In this document: piece after piece, positions 18,850-28,387 of the stretch
Position numbering within the stretch: position 1 is the first letter of the stretch
Layout: each line of letters begins with the position of its first letter
Assembly: GCA_024227135.1 (NCBI GenBank)
Contig: JAAELC010000128.1
Span: 16,331-80,330 of the forward strand
Source of the DNA: Gammaproteobacteria bacterium
GTDB taxonomy: Bacteria; Pseudomonadota; Gammaproteobacteria; Chromatiales; Chromatiaceae
DNA length: 64,000 bases
Reading direction: 5' to 3'
Program-made: the position numbers and the translations under genes
Notes under the pieces: generated by a model
The model's database searches: none
What the model was told of the DNA's origin: nothing
The model's input: the letters and a program-made list of their open reading frames with translations, nothing else

Positions 18850-20160
18850 TCAATTCCAGTTGATTGATGCGAGCATGCCCCTCAATTTTTTCCCGCGTTT
18901 TGGATCGAGATACATCAGGTAACTGACCCGGCCTTCCAGGTGTCGTAAAAAATCGGGATGCCGGTCCCGATTCTGGGAATCCGGGCCAAACCGGATACAG
19001 TTGTGAAGTGTGGCCTTGAGTCGATCGAAGTCCTTACGACTGAGATTCGGACGTTGATTGACGACGATACCGCAGAAACGCTGCTGTTGAGATGACCTCA
19101 TCCAGCGGGTTTTTCGACAGTTGATACGAAACCCCTCTTCCAGCGCGATGGAACCGATCAATGGTTCGATAAACCTCCTCCGACGATAGAGTAAAGAAGG
19201 ACCGGAGAACGCCAGATCATCAGCATACCGGGTGTAGGTCAGCCCCAACCGTCCGGCAAGCCCGGTCAGCCGTGCATCCAACCGCCAGGTACAAAGATTC
19301 GACAAAACCGGAGACGTGGGCGCACCTTGAGGCAAATGCCACTCCATCAATCGCTGACGCAGGCTGAAAGGCAATGACTTCGCCTCATCACCACAGCCAG
19401 CCAGAGGGGTTCGATGGGTACAAAGTGCAGCGAGGTAATGGGCGACGGACTGGGGATAGCCGATCATACGGAAGATACCCGCTACCCTCCCACGGGTTAC
19501 GGAAGCAAAAAAATCCTGTAAGTCCATACGAAGCAGTACGTTCCGACCCGAGTGGGGCTCCGCCCCCGTCCGGCAGGAACGATTACGACGAAAACCGTGG
19601 GCACTGTCGTGTACCGGAACCCGATCGAGAATCTTCTGTTGAATATCCTTCTGCAGGGATTTCAGGCACGGCTTAGGCTTTTCCAGTAACCGGGGAAATC
19701 CGTTGGATCGATCCCGCCATTCGTATCGATAGTGATCGAGCCTGGCATCGATGCTGGACGAATAGCGTCTGTTCAGGCCGGCGTACCAGTCCAGCTCATC
19801 CCTTGATATGCCCAACCACTGCGCCAGATCAAGGCCGGTCGGCAGCCTTGGCAACACCAGGGTCACCAGATGTTCGGGCTGGGGCTGCATTCTGGCACGA
19901 GCCGGCTGCAACCGAATCCGGCGGACAGAGGAAAAGTGCTTCCGAAAAACGGTGTCAGTGACAAGGATATGAACAATCTGTTCAAAGCGTGGAGACCGGG
20001 CATCCCCTCCACACAACAGTAATCGCGCCGCCAGCTGCCCGGGATTGGGGGGGCCTCCATCGAGCACCACCGTCAGTCTCTCGATCAACGCTTCCTGGTT
20101 CCATTCACCATCGACAAGGCACCAGGCCAGTTGTCGGGCATTATCGACAAGATGACTCAC
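18850..20160 (-). CDS. Retron-type reverse transcriptase with unknown N-terminal region
   Basis: 436 residues. Residues 1-105 match no domain I know. A region typical of retron RTs (LAQWLGISRDELDWYAGLNR) leads into the polymerase: AHGFRRNRSC, the motif with catalytic Asp213 in RMDLQDFFASV, LPQGAPTSPVLSNL, and YTRYADDLAFSG with the YADD box at 312-315. The C-terminus (INCRKTRW, GIVVNQRPNLSRKDFDRLKA, LEGRVSYLMYLDPKRG) aligns with the thumb of retron-Eco1 RT. Retron landmarks are altered: GAEPH replaces NAxxH (199-203) and FCG replaces VTG (362-364). The start is GTG with AGGA upstream. It is monocistronic, with no adjacent effector gene. A structured region just upstream may be its template RNA. 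Confidence 0.9.
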   Translation of the reverse strand: MSHLVDNARQLAWCLVDGEWNQEALIERLTVVLDGGPPNPGQLAARLLLCGGDARSPRFEQIVHILVTDTVFRKHFSSVRRIRLQPARARMQPQPEHLVTLVLPRLPTGLDLAQWLGISRDELDWYAGLNRRYSSSIDARLDHYRYEWRDRSNGFPRLLEKPKPCLKSLQKDIQQKILDRVPVHDSAHGFRRNRSCRTGAEPHSGRNVLLRMDLQDFFASVTRGRVAGIFRMIGYPQSVAHYLAALCTHRTPLAGCGDEAKSLPFSLRQRLMEWHLPQGAPTSPVLSNLCTWRLDARLTGLAGRLGLTYTRYADDLAFSGPSLLYRRRRFIEPLIGSIALEEGFRINCRKTRWMRSSQQQRFCGIVVNQRPNLSRKDFDRLKATLHNCIRFGPDSQNRDRHPDFLRHLEGRVSYLMYLDPKRGKKLRGMLASINWN

Positions 20161-20596
20161 AGCGGATCCTGAAATCCAGAAAAAGTGATTGGAGATTCCC
20201 TCAAGGACAGGTTGACAGAATCACAATGGCGTATTTAAAAGACAGCCGGCACTTCGACCTGTCTCGTATGGCGCGGGCGTTCCTGCGCGCGGCGCAGTGG
20301 CGCCCGTGCGATGAAATGCCTGAATGAAACCCAACCCCGGGGTATCCCCGGAGGGCCTGGCGGTACCGGCAAGGGCACGCCCGGGCTGACTCGAAGGCCG
20401 ACTGTCGGAAATCATGCTATATCGTAGACCGGTGGATTGGCAAACCCTGAAGGCAAGGATTGCCATATGAACCCGGCAGCAGGGCGCTTTACTCCAGGAA
20501 ATCATAATCCGCCGGAAAACCCTACTATCCACCCGATACCGGAAAGAGGTAAGATCTCAGGTCCGCCTTCATTTACCCGCTCCTACTGGAACAATC
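20161..20596. other. Divergent region between RT and LysE genes
   Basis: 436 bp with no protein gene. It holds the candidate retron-like RNA (20241-20406, minus strand). About 190 bp between that RNA and the LysE start would contain divergent promoters. Confidence 0.6.
20241..20406 (-). ncRNA. Candidate retron-like msr-msd RNA upstream of the reverse transcriptase
   Basis: Read on the minus strand, the 5' arm GACAGTCGGCCTTCGA (20406-20391) pairs with the 3' arm TCGAAGTGCCGGCTGTC (20257-20241): 15 Watson-Crick pairs, one G-U pair and one bulged base. This resembles the a1/a2 arms of retrons. An AGC lies three bases after the 5' arm (20387-20385), where retrons have their branching guanosine. 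Inside are two hairpins: CCGGGG/CCCCGG with a 3-nt loop at 20337-20351 and a larger GC-rich one at 20272-20310. The 3' arm ends about 80 nt before the RT start. Function is inferred from structure and position only. Confidence 0.5.
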
Positions 20597-21223
20597 GTGG
20601 AATTCGATATCTGGCTGGCTTTTTTCATTGCATCGCTGTTGATCTCGATCTCACCGGGGGCCGGGGCTGTCAATACCATGAGCAGTGGCCTGCAGTACGG
20701 CGTCAGAGACTCGCTGCCGGCCATCTTCGGCTTGCAACTCGGCTACGGCGCACAAATCCTGCTGGTAGGGGTGGGACTGGGAGCCCTGCTGGCCTCCTCC
20801 AGCCTGGCGTTCAGTGTTGTCAAGTGGCTGGGGGTAGCCTACCTGGTATGGCTGGGATACCAGAAGTGGACCCAACCGCCGATTTCCCTGGAACAGGCTG
20901 ACCATAACCGGGAAAGTTCACAACGGCGCTTCTGGCAGGCGGCATTCGTCAACCTGACCAACCCTAAAGCCACGGTTTTTCTACTGGCCCTGTTTCCCCA
21001 GTTCATCAATACCGCTGCCAGTTCCCAGGCGCTGCAGTTCAGCATCATGGGTGGAACGCTGATCCTGGTGGATATTGGAGTGATGCTGGGCTACGCCAGC
21101 CTGGCCGCCCAGCTGTCGAGATGGATGAAAAGCCAGCGTCACCAGATATTGCAGAATCGTATTTTTGGCGGAATGTTTATCGGCGCCGCCACCCTGATGG
21201 CCAGTTACCGGCACAGCGGATGA
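20597..21223 (+). CDS. LysE/RhtB-family amino-acid exporter
   Basis: 208 residues, six predicted membrane helices. The N-terminal SISPGAGAVNTMSSGLQYGVRDSL carries the family signature (PGP/A region followed by a G-R motif), and LVWLGYQKW and FVNLTNPKATVFLLALFPQF are typical. The family exports amino acids or related small molecules. The start is GTG at 20597. Its stop overlaps the next ATG (ATGA), so the downstream small protein is translationally coupled. Confidence 0.88.
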   Translation: MEFDIWLAFFIASLLISISPGAGAVNTMSSGLQYGVRDSLPAIFGLQLGYGAQILLVGVGLGALLASSSLAFSVVKWLGVAYLVWLGYQKWTQPPISLEQADHNRESSQRRFWQAAFVNLTNPKATVFLLALFPQFINTAASSQALQFSIMGGTLILVDIGVMLGYASLAAQLSRWMKSQRHQILQNRIFGGMFIGAATLMASYRHSG

Positions 21224-21552
21224 AATTCAATCAACTCAGCATCGGTGATCGTTTCATCTACAACGACCTGGCTTTCACCAAATCCGGACCTCTTCAGGCC
21301 GTGGCGGAAGGCAGCAGCAACCCCCGTCTGATACCCCGATCCGCCCTGGTGCGCCCCCTGGACCTGGAAAAGCCTGGGGAAAGAGACTTCGGCACCCTGG
21401 ATATCAGAACACTGCAAGCTGAGCTGGAACATTATCACCAGCAGTGCCTTGCCATACTCACCCTTCCGGATGGCGGCTCACCGTCATCCGGGGCGCGGGA
21501 ACAACTGGAAAAACTCCACGCCAGGATGCAGCAGCTACTGTCCCAGCATTAG
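21220..21552 (+). CDS. Hypothetical protein coupled to the LysE exporter
   Basis: 110 residues starting at ATG 21220, overlapping the LysE stop codon as ATGA. I do not recognise a domain with certainty. The N-terminus (MKFNQLSIGDRFIYNDLAFTKSGPLQAV) reads like a short beta-rich regulator-type segment, and the C-terminal half (about 65-110) is predicted helical. No membrane segments. Coupling suggests coordinated expression with the exporter; its role is unknown. Confidence 0.65.
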   Translation: MKFNQLSIGDRFIYNDLAFTKSGPLQAVAEGSSNPRLIPRSALVRPLDLEKPGERDFGTLDIRTLQAELEHYHQQCLAILTLPDGGSPSSGAREQLEKLHARMQQLLSQH

Positions 21553-21623
21553 CTTGACCGTCTCCCGATAGAAGGGGCACCGGCAGACAGTTTCCCGACG
21601 GAGAATATCATGTTTCATCCGGG

Positions 21624-21765
21624 GTCATTGCTCACGCCCCATGGGTAGTCTGTTCCGGAAGACGCTGTCAATACCTCCATGCAGGCTTGGCTCTGGCATC
21701 CCTGCCAAAGACACTTCCTCCACACACCAGCCATGGAGGTAAACCTCTGGGGGGTGAGCAGTTAC
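21624..21765 (+). mobile_element. 142-bp miniature inverted-repeat element A, copy 1, with target duplication
   Basis: The left end is GTCATTGCTCACGCCCC and the right end GGGGTGAGCAGTTAC, which are inverted repeats of each other with few changes. Perfect 8-bp direct repeats CATCCGGG flank it at 21616-21623 and 21766-21773. The inside is itself an imperfect palindrome around a TGGCATC/TGCCA centre. No protein is encoded. It lies between the convergent ends of the small coupled gene and the AcrB-like pump gene. Confidence 0.9.
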
Positions 21766-21812
21766 CATCCGGGAACAGAAACCAGGAAAAAACCGGGTCG
21801 GGGTACAACGGT

Positions 21813-24800
21813 TCAAGCGGCGGCACTCTCCTCTTTTACCGCGCCGCCTTTGACCTTCTCCCGCACCGATTGAATCACAGCGTAGAACACCGGGACGAAT
21901 AAGGGCACCATCACCGTTGCCGCTAACATGCCACCGAATACCGCGGTGCCCAGGGAGCGACGACTGGCTGCCCCGGCACCCATGGCGATCACCAGGGGTA
22001 TCACTCCCAGAATGAAGGAGAATGCGGTCATCAGCACGGCACGAAAACGCAGACGGGCGGCCGTGACAGCAGCCTCCAGGATGGGCATGCCCTCCTCCCG
22101 CTGGGACTTGGCAAACTCAACGATCAAAATAGCATTCTTGGTTGCCAGCCCCATCAACAACACGATACCCACCTGCATGTAGACGTCGTTCTGCAATCCC
22201 ATCGAACTCTGGGCAACCACGGCACCGAAGATCGCCAGGGGCACTGAGAAGAGCACCGAGATGGGTATGGACCAGCTCTCGTACTGGGCCACCAGAAACA
22301 GGAAGACGAAAATCAGTGCCATCCCGAATACCACGGGCGCTTGATTGCCCGCCAGGATCTCCTGATAGGCCTGCCCTGTCCACTCGTAGACATAACCCGG
22401 CGGCAGGGTTTCATCTGCCACTTTTTCCATGGTCTGGATGGCCTGACCGGAGCTGAAACCCGGTGCAGGGGAACCATTGATGGTGATCGAACGATAAATG
22501 TTGTAGCGACTGACCATGTCCGGCCCGAGCAACGACTCCGTGGTCACCAGGGTGCGCAAAGGCACCATGTCCCCCTGATCGTTACGCACATAGAGGTTGT
22601 AGATGTTCTCCTCGTTCTGCCGGTATTCTGCATCCGCCTGGGCCAGCACCTGGTAGGTTTTCCCGAATTTATTGAAATCGTTGATATAATTCTTGCCGGT
22701 CTGGCTGCCCAGGGTATTGAAGATACTGTCCAGGGGCACCCCCATGATCTTCGCTTTCTGTCGTTCGATATCCAGGTAAATCTGGGGGACCGAAGCCTTG
22801 AAGGTACTGAATACCGCATTCAGCTCCGGCGCTTCGTTCGCCGCGATAACCAGCCCGCCGAGTACCCCCGCCATGTTGGCCGGAGTATCCCCGGCGGTGG
22901 ACTGCAGGACGAACTCGAAACCACCGGTGTTGCCCAGACCCGGAATCGGTGGCATCTGGAAGGGGAAGACCGTGGCCGAAGCGATGGTGTTGAGCTCCCC
23001 ACGCAACTTCTGGACGATTCGGGCCTCGTGCATGTCCGGTTCGCCTCGGGCAGCCCAGTCATCCAGCACCACGATGGAGAGGCCACCGTTGGAGGCAATA
23101 CCCTGCTTGAGAATGCTGTACCCGACCACGGAAACGACATCCTGCACACCTTTCTGCTCCGAGAGAATCTGCTCGACTTCCGCAACCACCGACTGGGTGC
23201 GCTGCAATGTGGCACCATCCGGCAACTGGATATCGATCATGAACGCGGCCTGATCTTCAGAAGGCACGAAGCCGCTGGGCATTTTCTGGAAGAGCACCAG
23301 GGTGCCGGCGACGAATCCGGCAAACAACAGCATGATCAGGCCACGCTTGCCCAGCAAGCCGGTGACCCACTTCACGTATCCAACGGTGGTCTTGTCGAAA
23401 ACCCGGTTGAACAGCCCGAAAAAGCCCTTGGTGGCCAGTTCACCGCTACCGGGTTTGAGCAGCGTGGCACACAGCGCCGGGCTGAGGGTCAGTGCATTTA
23501 CTGAAGAGATGGCAACCGCAATAGAGATTGTTACCGCGAACTGACGATAGAGTTCGCCGGTGAGTCCGGGAATGAACGCCATGGGGACGAAAACCGCCAG
23601 CAACACCAGGGTCGTGGCGATGATGGCACCGGATATCTCTCCCATCGCCTTCTTGGTCGCATCCGGCGGGCTCATACCATCCGCCATGTGGCGCTGGGTA
23701 TTCTCCACCACGATGATCGCATCATCGACCACGATGCCGATGGCCAGGATCAACCCGAACAACGTAATCATGTTGAGGGAGTAGCCGAGTGCGAGCATCC
23801 CGGCGAAGGTACCGATCAGGGAAACAGGGATGGCAATCGAAGGCACCAGGGTGGATCGCCAGTCCTGGATAAAAATGAACACCACCAGTACCACCAGTGC
23901 AATGGCAATGAACAGTGTCTCTTTCACTTCGTCGATGGAGGCTTGAACGAAGCGGGTGGTATCGTAGGCGACTGCGAAATCCAGATCATCGGGGAAGCGT
24001 TTGGAAAGCTTCTCCATCTCGGCTTTGACCGCATCCGCCACTTCCAGCGCATTGGCACCCGGCAGCTGATAGATAGCCAGTACCACCGCGGGCTTGCCGT
24101 TATACAACCCGAAAGCATCGTAAGATTTGGAACCCAGCTCGAGTCGGGCAATGTCCCGCACCCGGACCGTGGAACCGTCTTCGCCCACCCGGATGATAAT
24201 GTCACCAAACTGCTCGGTGGTGCTCAATCGCCCCTGGGTTCGCAGGTTGTACTGAAACTGAGAGGCATTGGTCGAAGGCTGCTGACCCAGCTGCCCGGCG
24301 GCCACCTGCACATTCTGTTCCCTGATCGCCGCGGTGACGTCATCGGTGGTCATGCCAAGGGCGGCCAACCGGTCCGGATTCAGCCAGATGCGCATGCTGT
24401 AATCCTGCACCCCGAGTATCGAAGCCTTACCCACCCCGTCGATGCGGGCCAGAGAATCGGTCACGTTGATGTTGGCGTAGTTGTTCAGAAACAGGGTGTC
24501 GTAAGTTTCTTCAGGAGAGAACAGGTTGACCACCATCAGCATATTGGTTGACTGCTTGGTGGTGGTCAGCCCCTGGCGCCTGACCTCTTCGGGTAGCTGG
24601 GCGGTGGCCTGGGCCACCCGGTTCTGAACATTGACGGTGTTGATGTCCGCATTACTGCCGACCTGAAAGCTCACCGTCAACGTGTAGCTGCCATCGTTGG
24701 CGCTGTTGGAGGACATGTAGATCATCTCCTCCACACCGTTGACCTTGGACTCGATCGGACCAGCCACCGTATCCGAGATGGTCTCTGCATCGGCCCCGGG

Positions 24801-24950
24801 ATAAGTGGCTGAAACCTGAACCTGAGGGGGGGTCAACTCGGGATACTGGGCAATGGGCAGCGCCTGCAGCGCGACCAGCCCGGCAATGGTGATGACGATG
24901 GAAATGACGAAGGCGAACTTCGGCCGGTCGATAAAGAAAGCACTGAACAT
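21813..24950 (-). CDS. AcrB/MexB-type RND multidrug efflux pump
   Basis: 1045 residues, the normal length for hydrophobe/amphiphile efflux pumps. It begins [20 protein letters not shown]. Helix 4 has [13 protein letters not shown] with both relay aspartates and helix 10 has [16 protein letters not shown] with the relay lysine; [20 protein letters not shown] is also typical. It is a trimeric inner-membrane proton-driven exporter of drugs, dyes or detergents. The adaptor gene lies 3 bp upstream on the same strand. No outer-membrane channel gene is adjacent, so a TolC-like protein must come from elsewhere. Confidence 0.96.
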   Translation of the reverse strand: MFSAFFIDRPKFAFVISIVITIAGLVALQALPIAQYPELTPPQVQVSATYPGADAETISDTVAGPIESKVNGVEEMIYMSSNSANDGSYTLTVSFQVGSNADINTVNVQNRVAQATAQLPEEVRRQGLTTTKQSTNMLMVVNLFSPEETYDTLFLNNYANINVTDSLARIDGVGKASILGVQDYSMRIWLNPDRLAALGMTTDDVTAAIREQNVQVAAGQLGQQPSTNASQFQYNLRTQGRLSTTEQFGDIIIRVGEDGSTVRVRDIARLELGSKSYDAFGLYNGKPAVVLAIYQLPGANALEVADAVKAEMEKLSKRFPDDLDFAVAYDTTRFVQASIDEVKETLFIAIALVVLVVFIFIQDWRSTLVPSIAIPVSLIGTFAGMLALGYSLNMITLFGLILAIGIVVDDAIIVVENTQRHMADGMSPPDATKKAMGEISGAIIATTLVLLAVFVPMAFIPGLTGELYRQFAVTISIAVAISSVNALTLSPALCATLLKPGSGELATKGFFGLFNRVFDKTTVGYVKWVTGLLGKRGLIMLLFAGFVAGTLVLFQKMPSGFVPSEDQAAFMIDIQLPDGATLQRTQSVVAEVEQILSEQKGVQDVVSVVGYSILKQGIASNGGLSIVVLDDWAARGEPDMHEARIVQKLRGELNTIASATVFPFQMPPIPGLGNTGGFEFVLQSTAGDTPANMAGVLGGLVIAANEAPELNAVFSTFKASVPQIYLDIERQKAKIMGVPLDSIFNTLGSQTGKNYINDFNKFGKTYQVLAQADAEYRQNEENIYNLYVRNDQGDMVPLRTLVTTESLLGPDMVSRYNIYRSITINGSPAPGFSSGQAIQTMEKVADETLPPGYVYEWTGQAYQEILAGNQAPVVFGMALIFVFLFLVAQYESWSIPISVLFSVPLAIFGAVVAQSSMGLQNDVYMQVGIVLLMGLATKNAILIVEFAKSQREEGMPILEAAVTAARLRFRAVLMTAFSFILGVIPLVIAMGAGAASRRSLGTAVFGGMLAATVMVPLFVPVFYAVIQSVREKVKGGAVKEESAAA

Positions 24951-24953
24951 GGA

Positions 24954-26342
24954 CTAGTTCTCCGCTTTATCCATCTCGGGTGAAGGAGAAGCCGACTCCT
25001 CTGTCTGTTTTTCCGGCGTGCCGGTTTCATCCGACCCGGTCGCTTCTTTTGAATCTCCGGATGCCTCCATCCCCGCTGACTCGGATTCGGTTTTCTCCGC
25101 CTTACCAGATGCCGCTGTTTCAGTTGTGGACTTTCCCGCCCCTCCAGCTTTACCGCTCTTATCAGCCGCCGCACCCTTGTCAGCAGCCTCGCCCTGCAGA
25201 TCGTCATAACCGGGAAGCTCAGCCTCCTTGGGCGCCACTTTCATCCCGGGTCTGACTTTTTGAATACCCTCGACAACGACGCGCTCATCGGGTTCAAGGC
25301 CCTCCCTGACCACCAGCATTCCCTCATGGTGTCTTCCCGTGGTGATCGGACGGCGCTCGATTTTATCGTCAGGATCGACGACCAGAACGAAGTTCCCGGC
25401 CTGATCCTCCTGAACCGATGCCTGGGGAATCATCATTTCGGTTTCCCGCTCGGTGGTTCCCAGAATGGCATTAACGAACAGACCCGGAACCAGCAGTTTC
25501 TCCGGATTGTCGAATCGCGCCCGTACTGTCACGGAACCGGTTTTGGGATCCACCACGTTGTCCAGGAAGTCGATCTTCCCTTTGTGATCATAGATCTCTT
25601 TATTGGGCAGCCGCAACTCGACTTCAACTTCTGCCCGTTCCACCACTTGATCGGCTTTTTCCCTGGCCCGTCGCTGTTTGACGTTGAGCAGATCCCGCTC
25701 GCTGATACTGAAATTGACGTACATGGGATCCAGTTCCACCAGCCTGGCCAGTTCGCCGCTCTGGGGGCCCACCAGGTTTCCAATACTGACCAGGGCCCGC
25801 CCGATGCGGCCATGGATAGGCGCCCGGATTTCGGTAAAGGAAAGATCGGTCTTCGCGCCAAGAAGACTGGCCTCCGCCGCTTTGAGCTCTGCTGCGGCCT
25901 GGAGTTTGTTGCTTTCAGCCTCGTCTACTTGCTGCTGGCTGACTGACTGCTTTTTCAGCAGTATCCGATAACGTTTCAGATCCTTGTCCGCTTTGCTCAG
26001 CGCCGCACTTGCTTTGGCGACGGAGCCTTCTGCGGCAGCCACCTGGGCTTCATAGATGGCAGGATCGATAGTGAACAGGAGATCCCCGAGATCGACCTCC
26101 GCCCCTTCCTCGAAATGTCGCTCCAGCAGATAGCCGCTGACCTGGGCACCCAGGGATACATCGTTGACCGCTACGGTACGTCCGATAAACTCAAGGGTCT
26201 CCCGCACCAGTTGTTTCTCCACTTTGGCAGTCAAAACGCCCGGAGGGGGTGCGGCTGGCGGTTCTTCTTCGTTCAACAGGTCGCAGGCGCTCAACATCAA
26301 GGCAAAGGGTACTATCAGGAGACTGGCAGGCATTCGGGTCAT
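24954..26342 (-). CDS. AcrA/MexA-type periplasmic adaptor with long acidic/Ser-rich tail
   Basis: 462 residues. The lipoprotein signal ends in the lipobox LMLSACDL. The core (about residues 40-370) has the lipoyl halves (FIGRTVAVNDVSLGAQVSGY and FTEIRAPIHGRIGRALVSIG), a helical hairpin (AAEGSVAKASAALSKADKDL) and barrel segments (FSISERDLL, VRARFDNPEKLLVPG). The final 90 or so residues are a low-complexity Lys/Glu/Ser/Ala/Thr tail that adaptors of this family normally lack. First gene of the operon with the pump. Confidence 0.93.
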   Translation of the reverse strand: MTRMPASLLIVPFALMLSACDLLNEEEPPAAPPPGVLTAKVEKQLVRETLEFIGRTVAVNDVSLGAQVSGYLLERHFEEGAEVDLGDLLFTIDPAIYEAQVAAAEGSVAKASAALSKADKDLKRYRILLKKQSVSQQQVDEAESNKLQAAAELKAAEASLLGAKTDLSFTEIRAPIHGRIGRALVSIGNLVGPQSGELARLVELDPMYVNFSISERDLLNVKQRRAREKADQVVERAEVEVELRLPNKEIYDHKGKIDFLDNVVDPKTGSVTVRARFDNPEKLLVPGLFVNAILGTTERETEMMIPQASVQEDQAGNFVLVVDPDDKIERRPITTGRHHEGMLVVREGLEPDERVVVEGIQKVRPGMKVAPKEAELPGYDDLQGEAADKGAAADKSGKAGGAGKSTTETAASGKAEKTESESAGMEASGDSKEATGSDETGTPEKQTEESASPSPEMDKAEN

Positions 26343-26424
26343 TGGGTCGATCCGGAGGGTTTCAGTTGAACAGATAATCGGGAGTCTATAGTTTACGCTA
26401 CTTCATGGAAAGCAAAACGGGGCC

Positions 26425-28164
26425 TCAGGCCGGTTCAGCCCCTAACTGGTGCTGGCACAGCTCGGTGTACTCTCCACCCCGGTCCAGCAGTACGTCGTGC
26501 CGGCCCTGCTCCACGATACGCCCGTCTTTCAGCACCAGAATGCGATCGGCATGCTTAACCGTGGAGAGCCGATGGGCGATAACCAGCGTGGTACGGTTTT
26601 CGGTGAGCCGCTCCAGAGCGGCCTGCACATGGCGTTCCGATTCGGTGTCCAATGCCGATGTAGCCTCGTCCAGTAAAAGTACCGGTGCATCCTTGATCAG
26701 CGCCCTGGCTATGGCCATCCGCTGCCGCTGCCCGCCGGAAAGCCGCACACCGTCCTCACCGATCATGGTGTCGAATCCCCCGGGTAACTGCTGTATGAAT
26801 TCTAGCGCATGGGCGTCAGTTGCAGCCCTTACAACTTCGTCATGGCTGACCTTCCGGCCTGCTCCATAGGCAATATTGGCTGCAACGGTATCATCGAACA
26901 GCACCGACTCCTGTCCCACATAAGAGAGACTGCCGCGCAGAGATTCGAGGGTCAGTTCCTGAACGTCCTCTCCATCCAGTAAAATGGTCCCTTTGACAGG
27001 CTGGTAAAATCGGGGAATCAGTGCCGCTACGGTGGTCTTTCCACCGCCCGACCGCCCGACGAGGGCGATCGTCTCCCCGGGTTCAACATCGAAGCTGATA
27101 TCTGTCAGGGCATCTTTTTCCGCGGTGGGGTAACGGAACGTGACGTTCCGCAGGGATATTTTACCCTTGACCTGTGCCAGCTCCCGTTTACCCAGATCCT
27201 GCTCCGGAGTTTGATCGGTCAAATCGAACACGCTTTCGGCCGCGGCGAGTCCCTGCTGCAGCGACTGATTGATACCCGTCAGCCGCTTGATGGGAGCAAA
27301 AATCAAGCCTATCGCGGCAATCAGGGAAACGAACCCACCCACCGACAATGTCCCGGCAATGGTATCGTGGGTACCCACATAGATGAGTACCGCCAGCATC
27401 ATGGAGGCGGCCAGTTCCACGGCCGGGGCGTGGGCCATGCCGGCAACGGTGTTCTTGAGGTTGTAGAGCCTGACCCCGTCTGCCAGTTTCTCGAACCTGG
27501 ACTGCTCGTAGGCCCGCCCGGCAAAAACCTTGATCAACTTGTGTCCCCGGACGCTCTCTTCCAGCACATGGGTCATATCACCCATGGTCTCCTGCAGGTT
27601 TCGACTGATCCTTCGTAACTTTTTCGCCAGCAGGGAGACCACCAACGCGATCGTAGGCAGCAGCACGAACATGATGGTGGTCAGCAGCCAGTTCAGGTAA
27701 ATCATGTACCCCAGCAAACCGATAACGATGATGGTATCTTTCACCAGGATGGTGAGCACCTTGGTGGAGGCCTGAGCCACCTGGTGGACATTAAACGTCA
27801 CCTTATTGATAAGATTGCCCGTGGAATTGGCATCAAAATAGGCGGTCGGCAAGGTCAGAATACGTTCGAACATCTCCCGCCGGAGCACCAGCACCACGCG
27901 CCCGGCCACCCATTCAAACGCGACCTTACTGATAAAAGTCATGGAACCCCTTATCAGGAACAGCCCCACCAGCACGAAGGGTGTCCAGAGAATGACGTCC
28001 GGATCCCTGTCCACGAAGGTCCCATCCAGCATCGGCTTGATCAGTGCGGGGATCGTCGGCTCGGTAGCCGCCAGCAGCATCATCGCGACGATTGCAACGG
28101 CAAACTGTCGCCAGAATGGGCGCACGTAGGAAAGCAGGCGGAGATAAAGGTCTTTTCCTGTCAT
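26425..28164 (-). CDS. msbA: Lipid A export ABC transporter (flippase) MsbA
   Basis: 579 residues from the ATG at 28164, giving MTGKDLYLRLLSYVRPFW, like the E. coli start and length (582). An N-terminal six-helix exporter domain is followed by an ATPase: Walker A GRSGGGKTT, SYVGQESVLFDDTVAANIAYG, signature LSGGQRQR, Walker B VLLLDEATSALD, switch His in VIAHRLSTV. MsbA flips lipid A-core across the inner membrane. A TTG at 28200 would add 12 residues. It diverges from a dedicated acyl-synthesis cluster that ends in an LpxL-like acyltransferase, which suggests a link to lipid A acylation. Confidence 0.95.
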   Translation of the reverse strand: MTGKDLYLRLLSYVRPFWRQFAVAIVAMMLLAATEPTIPALIKPMLDGTFVDRDPDVILWTPFVLVGLFLIRGSMTFISKVAFEWVAGRVVLVLRREMFERILTLPTAYFDANSTGNLINKVTFNVHQVAQASTKVLTILVKDTIIVIGLLGYMIYLNWLLTTIMFVLLPTIALVVSLLAKKLRRISRNLQETMGDMTHVLEESVRGHKLIKVFAGRAYEQSRFEKLADGVRLYNLKNTVAGMAHAPAVELAASMMLAVLIYVGTHDTIAGTLSVGGFVSLIAAIGLIFAPIKRLTGINQSLQQGLAAAESVFDLTDQTPEQDLGKRELAQVKGKISLRNVTFRYPTAEKDALTDISFDVEPGETIALVGRSGGGKTTVAALIPRFYQPVKGTILLDGEDVQELTLESLRGSLSYVGQESVLFDDTVAANIAYGAGRKVSHDEVVRAATDAHALEFIQQLPGGFDTMIGEDGVRLSGGQRQRMAIARALIKDAPVLLLDEATSALDTESERHVQAALERLTENRTTLVIAHRLSTVKHADRILVLKDGRIVEQGRHDVLLDRGGEYTELCQHQLGAEPA

Positions 28165-28387
28165 GGGATCGTAGAATTCTCTGGGGGCGGCACGCGACAA
28201 CAGCGCTTAGCCGGCTATCTTAGAGGCTAACCCCGGTCCCGGACAAGCACTGCTCCAGTTGCCTGAAGAGCAGCCGGACCATGATGCGGCTGGAAAAAAC
28301 CGCCTGATTTCTCTATCCTTGCCTATCTTGGCTCGTGCCGATTTCGGTCAGCGCCACCCTGGTGGCCTGCTTCCTGTGCTTAACTCA

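Noticed and set aside
20241..20406. Simple intrinsic terminator explanation for the inverted arms upstream of the RT
   Set aside because: The arms are about 130 nt apart, lack a U tract and enclose further hairpins, which does not suit a terminator.
22341..23504. Plus-strand frame of 387 codons inside the AcrB-like gene
   Set aside because: It is a mirror of the pump gene's codon bias; composition is His/Arg/Gln-rich without domains.
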